Shown: in pieces, positions 1 through 7,287 of the stretch | How the letters are laid out: every line of letters begins with the position of its first letter | Position numbering within the stretch: the stretch's first letter is position 1 | Assembly (NCBI RefSeq): GCF_042853465.1 | Contig: NZ_AP031497.1 | Coordinates: 3,844,001 to 3,908,000, forward strand | Length of the DNA stretch: 64,000 bases | Direction: 5' to 3' | From: Simiduia litorea | Lineage (GTDB): Bacteria; Pseudomonadota; Gammaproteobacteria; Pseudomonadales; Cellvibrionaceae | The notes under the pieces: model-generated | The model's database searches: none | The model's input: only the letters and a program-made list of their open reading frames with translations | Told to the model about the DNA's origin: nothing | Program-made: the position numbers and the translations under genes

Positions 1-174
1 ATCACTTTAAACAAAAGTGCGAGCAAATTAAAACTGACAAGCACGGGTTACAAATGGCGAACCGTCAAATCAAGCTGAATTACTCAGCAACCTACGCTTA
101 AACCCCTGCGCACATATCGTAGCCTATACCCCGTGTGGTTTAGCAGAGATAGGATTGGTACCCTCCGCTATATT

Positions 175-183
175 TTGTTAACA
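175..183. promoter_or_regulatory. Putative agar-regulon operator (weak variant)
   Basis: TTGTTAACA lies about 35 bases before the SMP-30 lactonase start. It matches the core of the palindrome ATTGTTAACAAT seen before the other agar genes, but the right arm is degenerate. The binding protein is inferred, not shown. Confidence 0.5.
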
Positions 184-217
184 TTTAACATATTATTTTC
201 TACTGGACGTTAGCCCC

Positions 218-1114
218 GTGTATTTAATTGATGAAGTAGAAGTTCACAACGGCCTAGGTGAGTGCATCCTGTGGGACGATCGCGTCCAAAAGCTGTTATG
301 GACTGATATGCCAGGCAAGCGCTTCTACCGCTATCATCCAGCCCAACGTCAACTGGAAAACTTTGCCCTACCCGAAGACCTGTGCTCCTTTGCCATGATT
401 GAAAACAGTGATTGGCTATTAGCAGCATTTCAGAGCGGGCTTGCTCGCTACCAACCCGAGTCGGGTGCCATCGAATGGTTTTACCGGCTACCCGAAGGTG
501 CGCCCCTGCGCTTAAACGACGGCCGCTGCGACGCGCACGGCCGCTTTTGGGTCGGCTCATTAATTGACCTGCCCAATTGTTTTTCTCCCAAACCTTCAGA
601 GCAAGGCAAACTCTACCGTGTTGATCATTCAGGTTCTGTTTCCGAACACCTAGATCAGGTTAGGCTTTCCAATAGTTTGTGCTGGTCGCCCGATAACACG
701 CGCTTGTATTTTTCTGACTCCACAAAAAAATGTATCGACTACTACGAATTTGATAGCGCAAAAGGTGAACTGGGTGCCGGCCGCACGTTAATCAATGTCG
801 ATCCAGCGTTTAATCCCGATGGCTCAGTAACCGATAAAGACGGCTATCTTTGGAATGCCTTATGGGGCAGCGGTAAAGTGATACGCGTATCGCCGCAAGG
901 GCAAATAGACACCTCGCTAACCTTGCCGGTTTCACAACCCGCTTGTGTCACCTTTGCCGGCCCAAAACTGGATTGGCTCGTTGTCTCCACCGGCACCTAT
1001 AGCCTCAGTGACGCACAACGCAAAGCACAAGCTTCGGCCGGCAATTTATTCATTTACCAAACCCCCTTCACCGGCAAACTTGAACATCGGTTTATTGACA
1101 AAATGTCGAAATAA
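218..1114 (+). CDS. SMP-30/gluconolactonase/LRE-family sugar lactonase
   Basis: A 298-residue cytoplasmic beta-propeller lactonase of the SMP-30/LRE family; no signal peptide is seen. Family members hydrolyse sugar lactones such as gluconolactone, arabinolactone or galactonolactone. Recognisable features are the N-terminal NGLGECILWD stretch (metal-binding Glu), RLNDGRCDAHGRFWVGS, SNSLCWSPDN and NPDGSVTDKDGYLWNA, with the expected Asn/Asp metal ligands. In this locus it would open D-galactono-lactone to D-galactonate after galactose oxidation, feeding the galactonate dehydratase at 9770; that role is inferred from context. The start is GTG. The 3' end overlaps the convergent dgoK gene by 23 bases. 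A weak agar-type operator lies upstream. Confidence 0.85.
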   Translation: MYLIDEVEVHNGLGECILWDDRVQKLLWTDMPGKRFYRYHPAQRQLENFALPEDLCSFAMIENSDWLLAAFQSGLARYQPESGAIEWFYRLPEGAPLRLNDGRCDAHGRFWVGSLIDLPNCFSPKPSEQGKLYRVDHSGSVSEHLDQVRLSNSLCWSPDNTRLYFSDSTKKCIDYYEFDSAKGELGAGRTLINVDPAFNPDGSVTDKDGYLWNALWGSGKVIRVSPQGQIDTSLTLPVSQPACVTFAGPKLDWLVVSTGTYSLSDAQRKAQASAGNLFIYQTPFTGKLEHRFIDKMSK

Positions 1115-1973
1115 GTTGCAAACCAGCCACGGACAATCCGTCGCCAGAATGCACTTGGGTTGGTATGCCGTAAAAATCACAAGCCTGCTGATATAAAGCC
1201 GATAATTGACCGTTGGCAATAATATGAACCCTACCTGCTAGCCACATTTGTTTTACTTCACACCCAATTAATAAGCCCGAGAGAAAAGCGTCAGACTGTG
1301 CCGCCGGCATTTGGCCTAAGAGCACTTTAGCGCGCGCACCAAACACAGCACTTAATAAGGGCTGCTCGCTGTTACTGGCCGCTAAACCCAAGGCAAAGCC
1401 TGCATTATCAACCTGCTCAGATTGACGTTTTAAGGTAGAGTGCTGCGTTAACAACGCGTACATCTCACCGGTAAATGCCGTTTGAAAGCGCTGAACAATC
1501 CCGTCATTAACCTGCGCCCACTTACTGTGCGTACCGGGCAAGCAAAGGGTAAAAGCGCCTTGCGTATAAGCTAAATCAGAGGCAAGCCAACCAAGCAATT
1601 GCGTTTCCTCTCCGCGCATGACATCGGCACTCGTTTGTGTATCGGATAACCCCGGCACCAGCCATACCTGCTTCAAGCCTGGAACATCTATTGATACCAA
1701 ATGACTCGCTAATGCTTCTGCACCAGTTGGGCAAGCCTGATAACCTGCATTGGCCAAGCCTAAACCAGAGCCCGCCATACCGCACACGTACACACTGAGC
1801 TCAGCGGCCTCGGCGCAGAGCTGCTCCGCCTGTTCGCGTAAATACCCCGCTTGTTTCACTTTAGGCAGGCGAGAAACACCTTGATTGCTCGTCGTTTGAG
1901 CCACAATTGCCCCATCATTGGTCACCAAAAAAAGCCGAAAACTACTGGTTCCCCAATCGCAAAAAAGTTTCAT
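1092..1973 (-). CDS. dgoK: 2-dehydro-3-deoxygalactonokinase (KDGal kinase)
   Basis: Phosphorylates 2-keto-3-deoxygalactonate to its 6-phosphate in the De Ley-Doudoroff galactose pathway. The 293-residue product has the DgoK/sugar-kinase ATPase fold: an N-terminal phosphate-1 motif (CDWGTSSFRLFL), a VCGMAGSGLG segment, VWLVPGLS and LCLPGTHSKWAQV, all typical of the family. I start at the ATG at 1973 (MKLFCDWG); a longer frame opens at 1997 but would run into the palindrome at 1987-1998. The gene is divergent from the GntR regulator, so one operator can control both. Its partner aldolase is at 14182. It is less likely to act on the anhydrogalactose branch, whose KDG has its own PfkB-type kinase at 27968. 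Confidence 0.9.
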   Translation of the reverse strand: MKLFCDWGTSSFRLFLVTNDGAIVAQTTSNQGVSRLPKVKQAGYLREQAEQLCAEAAELSVYVCGMAGSGLGLANAGYQACPTGAEALASHLVSIDVPGLKQVWLVPGLSDTQTSADVMRGEETQLLGWLASDLAYTQGAFTLCLPGTHSKWAQVNDGIVQRFQTAFTGEMYALLTQHSTLKRQSEQVDNAGFALGLAASNSEQPLLSAVFGARAKVLLGQMPAAQSDAFLSGLLIGCEVKQMWLAGRVHIIANGQLSALYQQACDFYGIPTQVHSGDGLSVAGLQLISTFCQ

Positions 1974-1986
1974 ATTTTCGTTCCGC

Positions 1987-1998
1987 ATTGTAAACAAT
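1987..1998. promoter_or_regulatory. Putative agar-regulon operator, dgoK/gntR divergent region
   Basis: ATTGTAAACAAT lies between dgoK and the GntR regulator. It differs from the consensus palindrome ATTGTTAACAAT at one central base and is identical to the copy at 38440. It would allow autoregulation. Confidence 0.6.
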
Positions 1999-2065
1999 AA
2001 ACAAGTAAGTTAACCTTTCAAAACCACTCACTGTCGGCTCCGCCGACCCTGCACATGGAAGCAAC

Positions 2066-2671
2066 ATGCAAGAGCACAAAATCGTTCCGATTCGAGATCA
2101 AATCGCAGACCAAATTCGATCCGATATTATCGCCGGTTCCCTTGCGCCCAACGAAAAACTCAACGAGCAATCTTTGGCCAACCGCTTCGGTGTTTCTCGT
2201 GGCCCAGTGCGCGACGTTTTACTGCAGCTCACCAAAGAAGGTCTGCTGGTATCCAAGAATAATTGCGGTATGTCGGTTAACGATGTACTAAGCCCCGCCT
2301 TGCAAACCTTAATGGTCGACATTCGCGTCAAGATTGAAGTATTCGCGCTACAAAGCCTGAAAGGCAAACTGACCGAAGCTGACTTCACCGATTTAGATGC
2401 CATCCTCGATCGCATTCAAGACGCCTTCGACGTGGAAGACTTTACCGAGGTGACCAAAGCCGATATCGACTTCCATCGCTACCTCGTGGCCAAGGCCGGC
2501 GGCCAAGAGCTGGTAAACTTATGGCTACCCATCGTGCTGCGCATGCGCATGAACTACAAACGTATTCGACAATCAAAAGATTGTGTGGACGAACATCGCG
2601 CTATTTCCGACGCCCTCAAAGCCAACAAGATCAAAGACGCCGTAGCGGCACTTAAAGCCAACATTAAATAA
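2066..2671 (+). CDS. GntR-family transcriptional regulator (FadR/FCD type)
   Basis: A 201-residue one-component regulator. Residues about 5-72 form the GntR winged helix (DQIADQIRSDIIAGSLAPNE, then EQSLANRFGVSRGPVRDVL); residues about 85-200 are an all-helical FCD ligand-binding domain with metal-ligand-like Asp/His residues (ADIDFHRYLV, VDEHRAISDAL). FCD regulators usually bind short palindromes with TTGT/ACAA arms and are released by sugar acids. ATTGTTAACAAT-type palindromes precede nearly all agar genes here, so this is the best candidate for the local repressor; the inducer could be KDG, KDGal or an aldonate (inference). An overlapping frame opens at 2055, but the ATG at 2066 with GGAAG before it fits the family. 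It ends shortly before a bidirectional terminator. Confidence 0.9.
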   Translation: MQEHKIVPIRDQIADQIRSDIIAGSLAPNEKLNEQSLANRFGVSRGPVRDVLLQLTKEGLLVSKNNCGMSVNDVLSPALQTLMVDIRVKIEVFALQSLKGKLTEADFTDLDAILDRIQDAFDVEDFTEVTKADIDFHRYLVAKAGGQELVNLWLPIVLRMRMNYKRIRQSKDCVDEHRAISDALKANKIKDAVAALKANIK

Positions 2672-2710
2672 GGTTTAATTGGCAGCGCTGGTTAAAAGTA
2701 AATTCACAGC

Positions 2711-2740
2711 AAAAAAGCCCGGTAATTACCGGGCTTTTTT
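2711..2740. terminator. Bidirectional Rho-independent terminator
   Basis: A GCCCGGTAATTACCGGGC hairpin (2717-2734) is flanked by A6 and T6, so it can terminate both gntR and the convergent anhydrogalactose operon. Confidence 0.9.
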
Positions 2741-2751
2741 GTGTCGTTCAA

Positions 2752-4206
2752 TTATACAAACTCTTTCATATAAACAGTTTTCTTTTCTAGGTATTGCTCG
2801 AGCCCATAGCGACCATCTTCACCGCCCATACCGCTCATTTTCCAGCCATTGTGAAAACCTTGATGCTGCTCGCCAATTCCGCGGTTCACATACACCTCGC
2901 CTACCTCCATTTCGGCAATAGCGCGCTGAATATCCTGGATATTTTGGCTGTACAAATACGCAGAAAGCCCATACTCGCTGTCATTGGTATAAGCGATAGC
3001 GTCATCGATGCTGTTAATTTTTACAATTGGAAGCACAGGCCCAAAGGTCTCTTCATGCACCAATACATTAGCTTGCGTAACGTTGGTAAGCACGGTGGGC
3101 TCATACCAATTGCCGCCTTCGAAGCCGGCTACCTCTGCCAACTTGCCGCCACACACAAGGGTTGCACCTTCGGCAACCGATTGCTTTACCAAAGCGTCAA
3201 TATTTTCAATTTCGCGCTGATTGACCTTTGGCCCCATCTGGCTGGTTTCATCCAAAGGGTTACCCACTTTTATACGCTTCACGGCGGCGACGAATTTATC
3301 GACGAATGCATCGTGAATATCAGCGTGAACGTACAAGCGCTCGGCGCAGGTGCAAACCTGACCGCAGTTAGCAAAGCGCGCCCAAACCGCATCATCTACA
3401 GCGCGATCAAGGTCGGCATCCGCCATCACAATGAACGGGGCCTTGCCACCCAACTCCAACATAACGGGGGTTAAATGCTTGGCGCTGGCGTTGTGAATAA
3501 TTTGCCCTGCACGGGTACTACCGGTCATGGTTATTAAGCGCGTAATGGGGCTTTCACACAAATGCTGCCCCACCACCGAACCTGTGCCGTTAACAATATT
3601 TAACACACCGGCCGGAATGCCAACGGCATTGGCTATTCGCCCAAGCTCCAAAGTTGCTAAGGGCGTTTCTTGCGTAGGCTTCACGACAATTGTGTTACCG
3701 GTAATTAGTGCTGGGCCAATTTTTCTACCGGCTAGCGCCAAGGGAAAATTCCAAGCCGTAATCGCTACCACGACGCCGCGCGGCATCTTGTGAATATAAA
3801 TTTTTTCGCCTTCGTTATCCGACGCTAAGATATCGCCTTCAATCGTTAGCGCATTGTCGCAGGCATATTCAATAAATGTAGCAGTTGCCTCCACTTCACC
3901 GCGCGCGACTGATATTAATTTACCTTGCTCATGGACGAGTAACGTCGCCAAGCTCTCCGTCTCGGCGCGAATAGCCGCCGCGAAGTTACGCAAAATGCCT
4001 GCACGCTTACGCGCGGTTAATCTGGCCCAAGATTTTTGCGCTGCCTGTGCACTTTCTAAAGCCAGCTGCGCATCTTCGGCACAACCTTCTGGAATTTCAC
4101 CAATGGCCTTACCCGTCGACGGGCTGTAGATAACAATTGTGCCAGCGGCTTTTGAAGGCACGTATTGGCCGCCGATGAAGTTCACATTATTTTGCACGGG
4201 TATCAT
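2752..4206 (-). CDS. Aldehyde dehydrogenase, probable 3,6-anhydro-L-galactose dehydrogenase
   Basis: NAD(P)-dependent aldehyde dehydrogenase of 484 residues, normal length for the superfamily and close to AldA-type lactaldehyde dehydrogenases. Visible motifs are the cofactor region AWNFPLALAGRKIGPAL and VVKPTQETP, the general base in MLELGGKAP, the catalytic cysteine in FANCGQVC, and EETFGPVLP. It is the last gene of a four-gene operon with the cycloisomerase that uses 3,6-anhydro-L-galactonate. The best call is therefore oxidation of 3,6-anhydro-L-galactose (AHG) to anhydrogalactonate, the first step of AHG catabolism. Lactaldehyde dehydrogenase is the alternative if only sequence is considered. 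The spacing to the upstream SDR is 2 bases, so translation is probably coupled. Confidence 0.8.
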   Translation of the reverse strand: MIPVQNNVNFIGGQYVPSKAAGTIVIYSPSTGKAIGEIPEGCAEDAQLALESAQAAQKSWARLTARKRAGILRNFAAAIRAETESLATLLVHEQGKLISVARGEVEATATFIEYACDNALTIEGDILASDNEGEKIYIHKMPRGVVVAITAWNFPLALAGRKIGPALITGNTIVVKPTQETPLATLELGRIANAVGIPAGVLNIVNGTGSVVGQHLCESPITRLITMTGSTRAGQIIHNASAKHLTPVMLELGGKAPFIVMADADLDRAVDDAVWARFANCGQVCTCAERLYVHADIHDAFVDKFVAAVKRIKVGNPLDETSQMGPKVNQREIENIDALVKQSVAEGATLVCGGKLAEVAGFEGGNWYEPTVLTNVTQANVLVHEETFGPVLPIVKINSIDDAIAYTNDSEYGLSAYLYSQNIQDIQRAIAEMEVGEVYVNRGIGEQHQGFHNGWKMSGMGGEDGRYGLEQYLEKKTVYMKEFV

Positions 4207-4208
4207 AG

Positions 4209-4973
4209 CTATCTCCCCATCCAGCCGCCGTCCACTAGCACGGTGCTGCCATTCATATAGTTAGAAGCGGCGGAAGCAAGAAATACTACCGGCCCTTTGA
4301 AATCTTCCGGTGTACCCCAGCGCCCTTGTGGGATACGACCTAAAATGCTGCTCGCTCTTTGCGCATCGTTGCGTAGCGCTTCGGTATTATCGGTAGCAAT
4401 GTAACCCGGAGCGATGGCATTTACGTTGATGCCTTGGGAGGCCCATTCGTTCGACAGCGCCATAACCAACTGACCTAAAGCACCTTTACTGGCAGCATAA
4501 CCTGGCACAGTGATGCCGCCTTGGTAGGTGAGCAACGACGCGGTGAAGATAATTTTTCCCGACTTATTTGCAACCATGGTTTTGCCTAATTCGCGGCTTA
4601 AAATAAATTGTGCGTTAAGGTTAACTTCCATCACCTTATCCCATAGGTCATCGCCGTGCTCGGCCGCTGGGGCACGTAAAATAGTGCCTGCATTGTTGAC
4701 CAAAATATCAATGCGCGGGTGATCTACTTTTACCTTCGCGATGAAAGCGTAAAGCGCCGAACGATCTGAAAAATCACATTGGTAGGCGTAGAATTTTCTG
4801 CCCGCCCTTTCAACTGCCTGCGCCACTTCAGCGTTAGCGCTTTCGAGGCTTGCCGATACACCAATCACATCGGCACCGGCCTCGGCCAAGGCCTCTGCCA
4901 TGCCTTTGCCGATACCGCGCTTGCAACCCGTTACTAAGGCAAGCTTACCTTCGAGGCTAAATAGATTTTGCAT
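4209..4973 (-). CDS. SDR oxidoreductase, probable 2,5-diketo-3-deoxy-L-galactonate reductase
   Basis: A 254-residue classical short-chain dehydrogenase resembling KduD. It has the nucleotide-binding TGCKRGIGKGMAEA, NNAG, a catalytic Ser in FTASLL, the YAASK Tyr/Lys pair, and a C-terminal YMNGSTVLVDGGW. In the known AHG route, L-KDGal is oxidised at C5 and then reduced to D-KDG by a KduD-like SDR. Placement between the Zn-dehydrogenase (3 bases away) and the AHG dehydrogenase (2 bases away) supports that reductase role. The family call is clear; the exact substrate is inferred from the operon. Confidence 0.8.
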   Translation of the reverse strand: MQNLFSLEGKLALVTGCKRGIGKGMAEALAEAGADVIGVSASLESANAEVAQAVERAGRKFYAYQCDFSDRSALYAFIAKVKVDHPRIDILVNNAGTILRAPAAEHGDDLWDKVMEVNLNAQFILSRELGKTMVANKSGKIIFTASLLTYQGGITVPGYAASKGALGQLVMALSNEWASQGINVNAIAPGYIATDNTEALRNDAQRASSILGRIPQGRWGTPEDFKGPVVFLASAASNYMNGSTVLVDGGWMGR

Positions 4974-4976
4974 AAT

Positions 4977-6002
4977 TTAAACCGCTCCGTTACAGCTAAC
5001 CAAGGCTTTCATTCCTGCTGGGTTGTTGTCCATGCTGGCAAAAGCGGTACCGATATTGTTGAGTTCAGTGACTGAGCTGATGAATTTATCTAAGTCAACT
5101 TTGCCTTGGGCAACCAAGGCGATGGCTTGTTCGAAGTCTGCATGCTCATAAACTCGTGCACCAAGCAACTCCAATTCCTTCCAGAAAAACTGGAACAAAT
5201 CAACTTCAGGCTTTTGCGAGTGAATGGCCACCATCACAATGCGACCGCGCACGGAGGCAATTTTTGTCATGGTTTCAATGGCTGCCTTTACACCAGACAC
5301 TTCGAATACCACGTCGGCACCCTTATCGTTGGTCCAGGCCTTTACCACGGCATCAATGTCTTCAGTGATAGGGTTAACCGTTGCCATGCCGTTGTCTTTA
5401 GCAAACTGGCGACGCACATCGTTGACCTCAGAAATCATCACGTCGGCACCAACGGATTTCGCGGCTAAAGCCACTAACTGACCAATGGGGCCACCGCCAA
5501 TCACCACAGCTTTTTCACCGGCTTTTAAACGCGCACGCGATACATCGTGTGTAGCAACCGCCAAAGGCTCGATTAATGCACCTTGTTTTAAGCTCATGCC
5601 CTCAGGCAATTTGTGCAAGGTACGGGCTTTCACTGTCCAACTACTTTGGAATGCGCCGGGTGAATCAATGCCCATAAACTTTAGCTTGTGGCAAACATGA
5701 GAATGGCCGGCATCACACGCGGGGCAAGCACCGCAATAATCCAATGGCCGAACCACAACGTTATCGCCTACGGCTACATTCGTAACGCCAGCACCTAGCG
5801 CCATGACTGTACCCGACATTTCGTGGCCGATAACTTTCGGAGGCGCCACACGTGCATCCATAACACCGTGGTAAATATGCATGTCTGTGCCGCAAATACC
5901 GACATAGCCTACATTTAAACGGACTTCACCTGGGCCTGGCGCAACTTGACTGCCGGCCACCAGCGTGAATTTTTTGTCGCCAATATATTGTGCTGCCAAC
6001 AT
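4977..6002 (-). CDS. Zn-dependent medium-chain dehydrogenase, probable L-2-keto-3-deoxygalactonate 5-dehydrogenase
   Basis: A 341-residue MDR-family alcohol dehydrogenase. Catalytic zinc ligands are in GICGTDMHIYHG and GHEMSG; the four structural-zinc cysteines are in CGACPACDAGHSHVC; the NAD(H) site is VVIGGGPIGQLVALAA. It resembles L-galactonate/L-gulonate 5-dehydrogenases. The preceding operon gene encodes the cycloisomerase that makes L-KDGal, so this enzyme probably oxidises C5 of L-KDGal to the 2,5-diketo acid that the next gene's SDR reduces. It sits 12 bases after the cycloisomerase stop. No targeting signal is seen, so it should be cytoplasmic. Confidence 0.8.
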   Translation of the reverse strand: MLAAQYIGDKKFTLVAGSQVAPGPGEVRLNVGYVGICGTDMHIYHGVMDARVAPPKVIGHEMSGTVMALGAGVTNVAVGDNVVVRPLDYCGACPACDAGHSHVCHKLKFMGIDSPGAFQSSWTVKARTLHKLPEGMSLKQGALIEPLAVATHDVSRARLKAGEKAVVIGGGPIGQLVALAAKSVGADVMISEVNDVRRQFAKDNGMATVNPITEDIDAVVKAWTNDKGADVVFEVSGVKAAIETMTKIASVRGRIVMVAIHSQKPEVDLFQFFWKELELLGARVYEHADFEQAIALVAQGKVDLDKFISSVTELNNIGTAFASMDNNPAGMKALVSCNGAV

Positions 6003-6014
6003 AATTTTTACTCG

Positions 6015-7154
6015 TTAAATTAATTTAACCTGATGCGGGCGCAGCAGGTTGTCATCGAATACCACACCCGTGCCGGCGATATCTGGCGCTACCGCCAAAC
6101 CTCCTTGCAACTGGATGGGATGGGTTGTGTATTGATCAATAGGAAAGGAATGCACTTCCAAAAAACCGGCGTGTGGCTGCGAGGCCATCAACGACACATG
6201 CAGCTCGTGCATGCCATGACTGCACACGGGTAAATTCGCCGCCAACGCCATATTTGCCACCTGTAACCAACCGGTGATACCGCCAATATTAGAGGCGTCG
6301 GGTTGCAAGAAACCCAGCTTGGCTTGCTCAATGGCATAACCAAACTCGTGAATAGTGTGTAGGTTTTCACCCATTGCTAGGGGGATATTGATGCTCTCGG
6401 CAATGCGAGCAAAGCCTTTGTAATCATCGGGAATAGTGGGCTCTTCGAACCAGCTAATATCCTGATCCTCAATGGCGCGGCCAAAGCGGATGGCCTGCTC
6501 AACAGTCATGGAGTAATTAGCGTCCACCATAAATGTCGTGGCCTCGCCAATGACGTCACGCACTGCGCGTACCCGCTCAACATCCTCTTTGTAATGAGGT
6601 TTACCGCATTTAATTTTTACGGCATTAAAACCGCGAGACAAATAACCAGCCACATTGCTTTGCAACTTATCTACGGAGAAATTGAGATCGATACCGCCGG
6701 CATAACAGCGCGTGGTATTGCCGTGGCCCCCGGCCACTTTCCACAACGGCTGGTTAAGTTGTTTACAGCGAATATCCCACAGGGCTATATCGACCGCAGA
6801 AATGGCAAAGCTCACCAAGCCCCCGCGCCCGACATAATGCAAATGCCATTGCATTTTTTGCCACAGATCGAGAATACACGATGCATCTTCGCCCATTAAA
6901 AGCGGCTTAAGCTCGTGCTCAAGCAGCGAAAATATTGCGCGTCCACCCTTGCCGCCCGTGTAGGTGTAACCAACACCTTCGCTGCCGTCATGGCAGCGAA
7001 TTCGGCACAGTATTAATTCGAAATGGGTGTGGTCGCCATGCTTAGCATCCGACAGCACTTCCGCCAAGGGCACCTGATAGTACTCCACAGCGACAGAGGC
7101 AATAGCGCTACCCTTTTGCGCCACCTTGTCATTTTGTACCAGATTCTTGAGCAT
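6015..7154 (-). CDS. Enolase-superfamily 3,6-anhydro-L-galactonate cycloisomerase
   Basis: Mandelate racemase/muconate-lactonizing enzyme family protein of 379 residues. Superfamily residues are visible in order: the KxK-type base (AVKIKCG), metal ligands in VDANYSM, WFEEPTIPDD and MGEN, and a C-terminal His in CSHGMHELH. The family includes the cycloisomerase that opens 3,6-anhydro-L-galactonate to L-2-keto-3-deoxygalactonate, the committed step of agar AHG use; the operon context fits this well. The frame extends to an ATG at 7181, but that one has no ribosome-binding site and abuts the operator at 7187. The ATG at 7154 is preceded by AGGAA at good spacing. It is the first gene of the four-gene operon. 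Confidence 0.85.
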   Translation of the reverse strand: MLKNLVQNDKVAQKGSAIASVAVEYYQVPLAEVLSDAKHGDHTHFELILCRIRCHDGSEGVGYTYTGGKGGRAIFSLLEHELKPLLMGEDASCILDLWQKMQWHLHYVGRGGLVSFAISAVDIALWDIRCKQLNQPLWKVAGGHGNTTRCYAGGIDLNFSVDKLQSNVAGYLSRGFNAVKIKCGKPHYKEDVERVRAVRDVIGEATTFMVDANYSMTVEQAIRFGRAIEDQDISWFEEPTIPDDYKGFARIAESINIPLAMGENLHTIHEFGYAIEQAKLGFLQPDASNIGGITGWLQVANMALAANLPVCSHGMHELHVSLMASQPHAGFLEVHSFPIDQYTTHPIQLQGGLAVAPDIAGTGVVFDDNLLRPHQVKLI

Positions 7155-7186
7155 AATTACGGTTCCTGACTTTTCACTCATTGTAG

Positions 7187-7198
7187 ATTGTTAACAAT
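7187..7198. promoter_or_regulatory. Putative agar-regulon operator, anhydrogalactose operon
   Basis: A perfect 12-base palindrome ATTGTTAACAAT, about 32 bases before the cycloisomerase start chosen here. It is identical to copies at 27799, 31608 and 46023. Confidence 0.75.
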
Positions 7199-7287
7199 TT
7201 TCGTCAAGGGTATTTTCCGCCTTCGATGCAACGCATGCACCGAAGGGGGTAAGCGACCATTACTTGCTGACGCTTGAATTAAGGGCG

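Noticed and set aside
2794..3474. A 226-codon open frame antisense to the aldehyde dehydrogenase
   Set aside because: No recognisable product; it follows from codon bias of the gene on the other strand.
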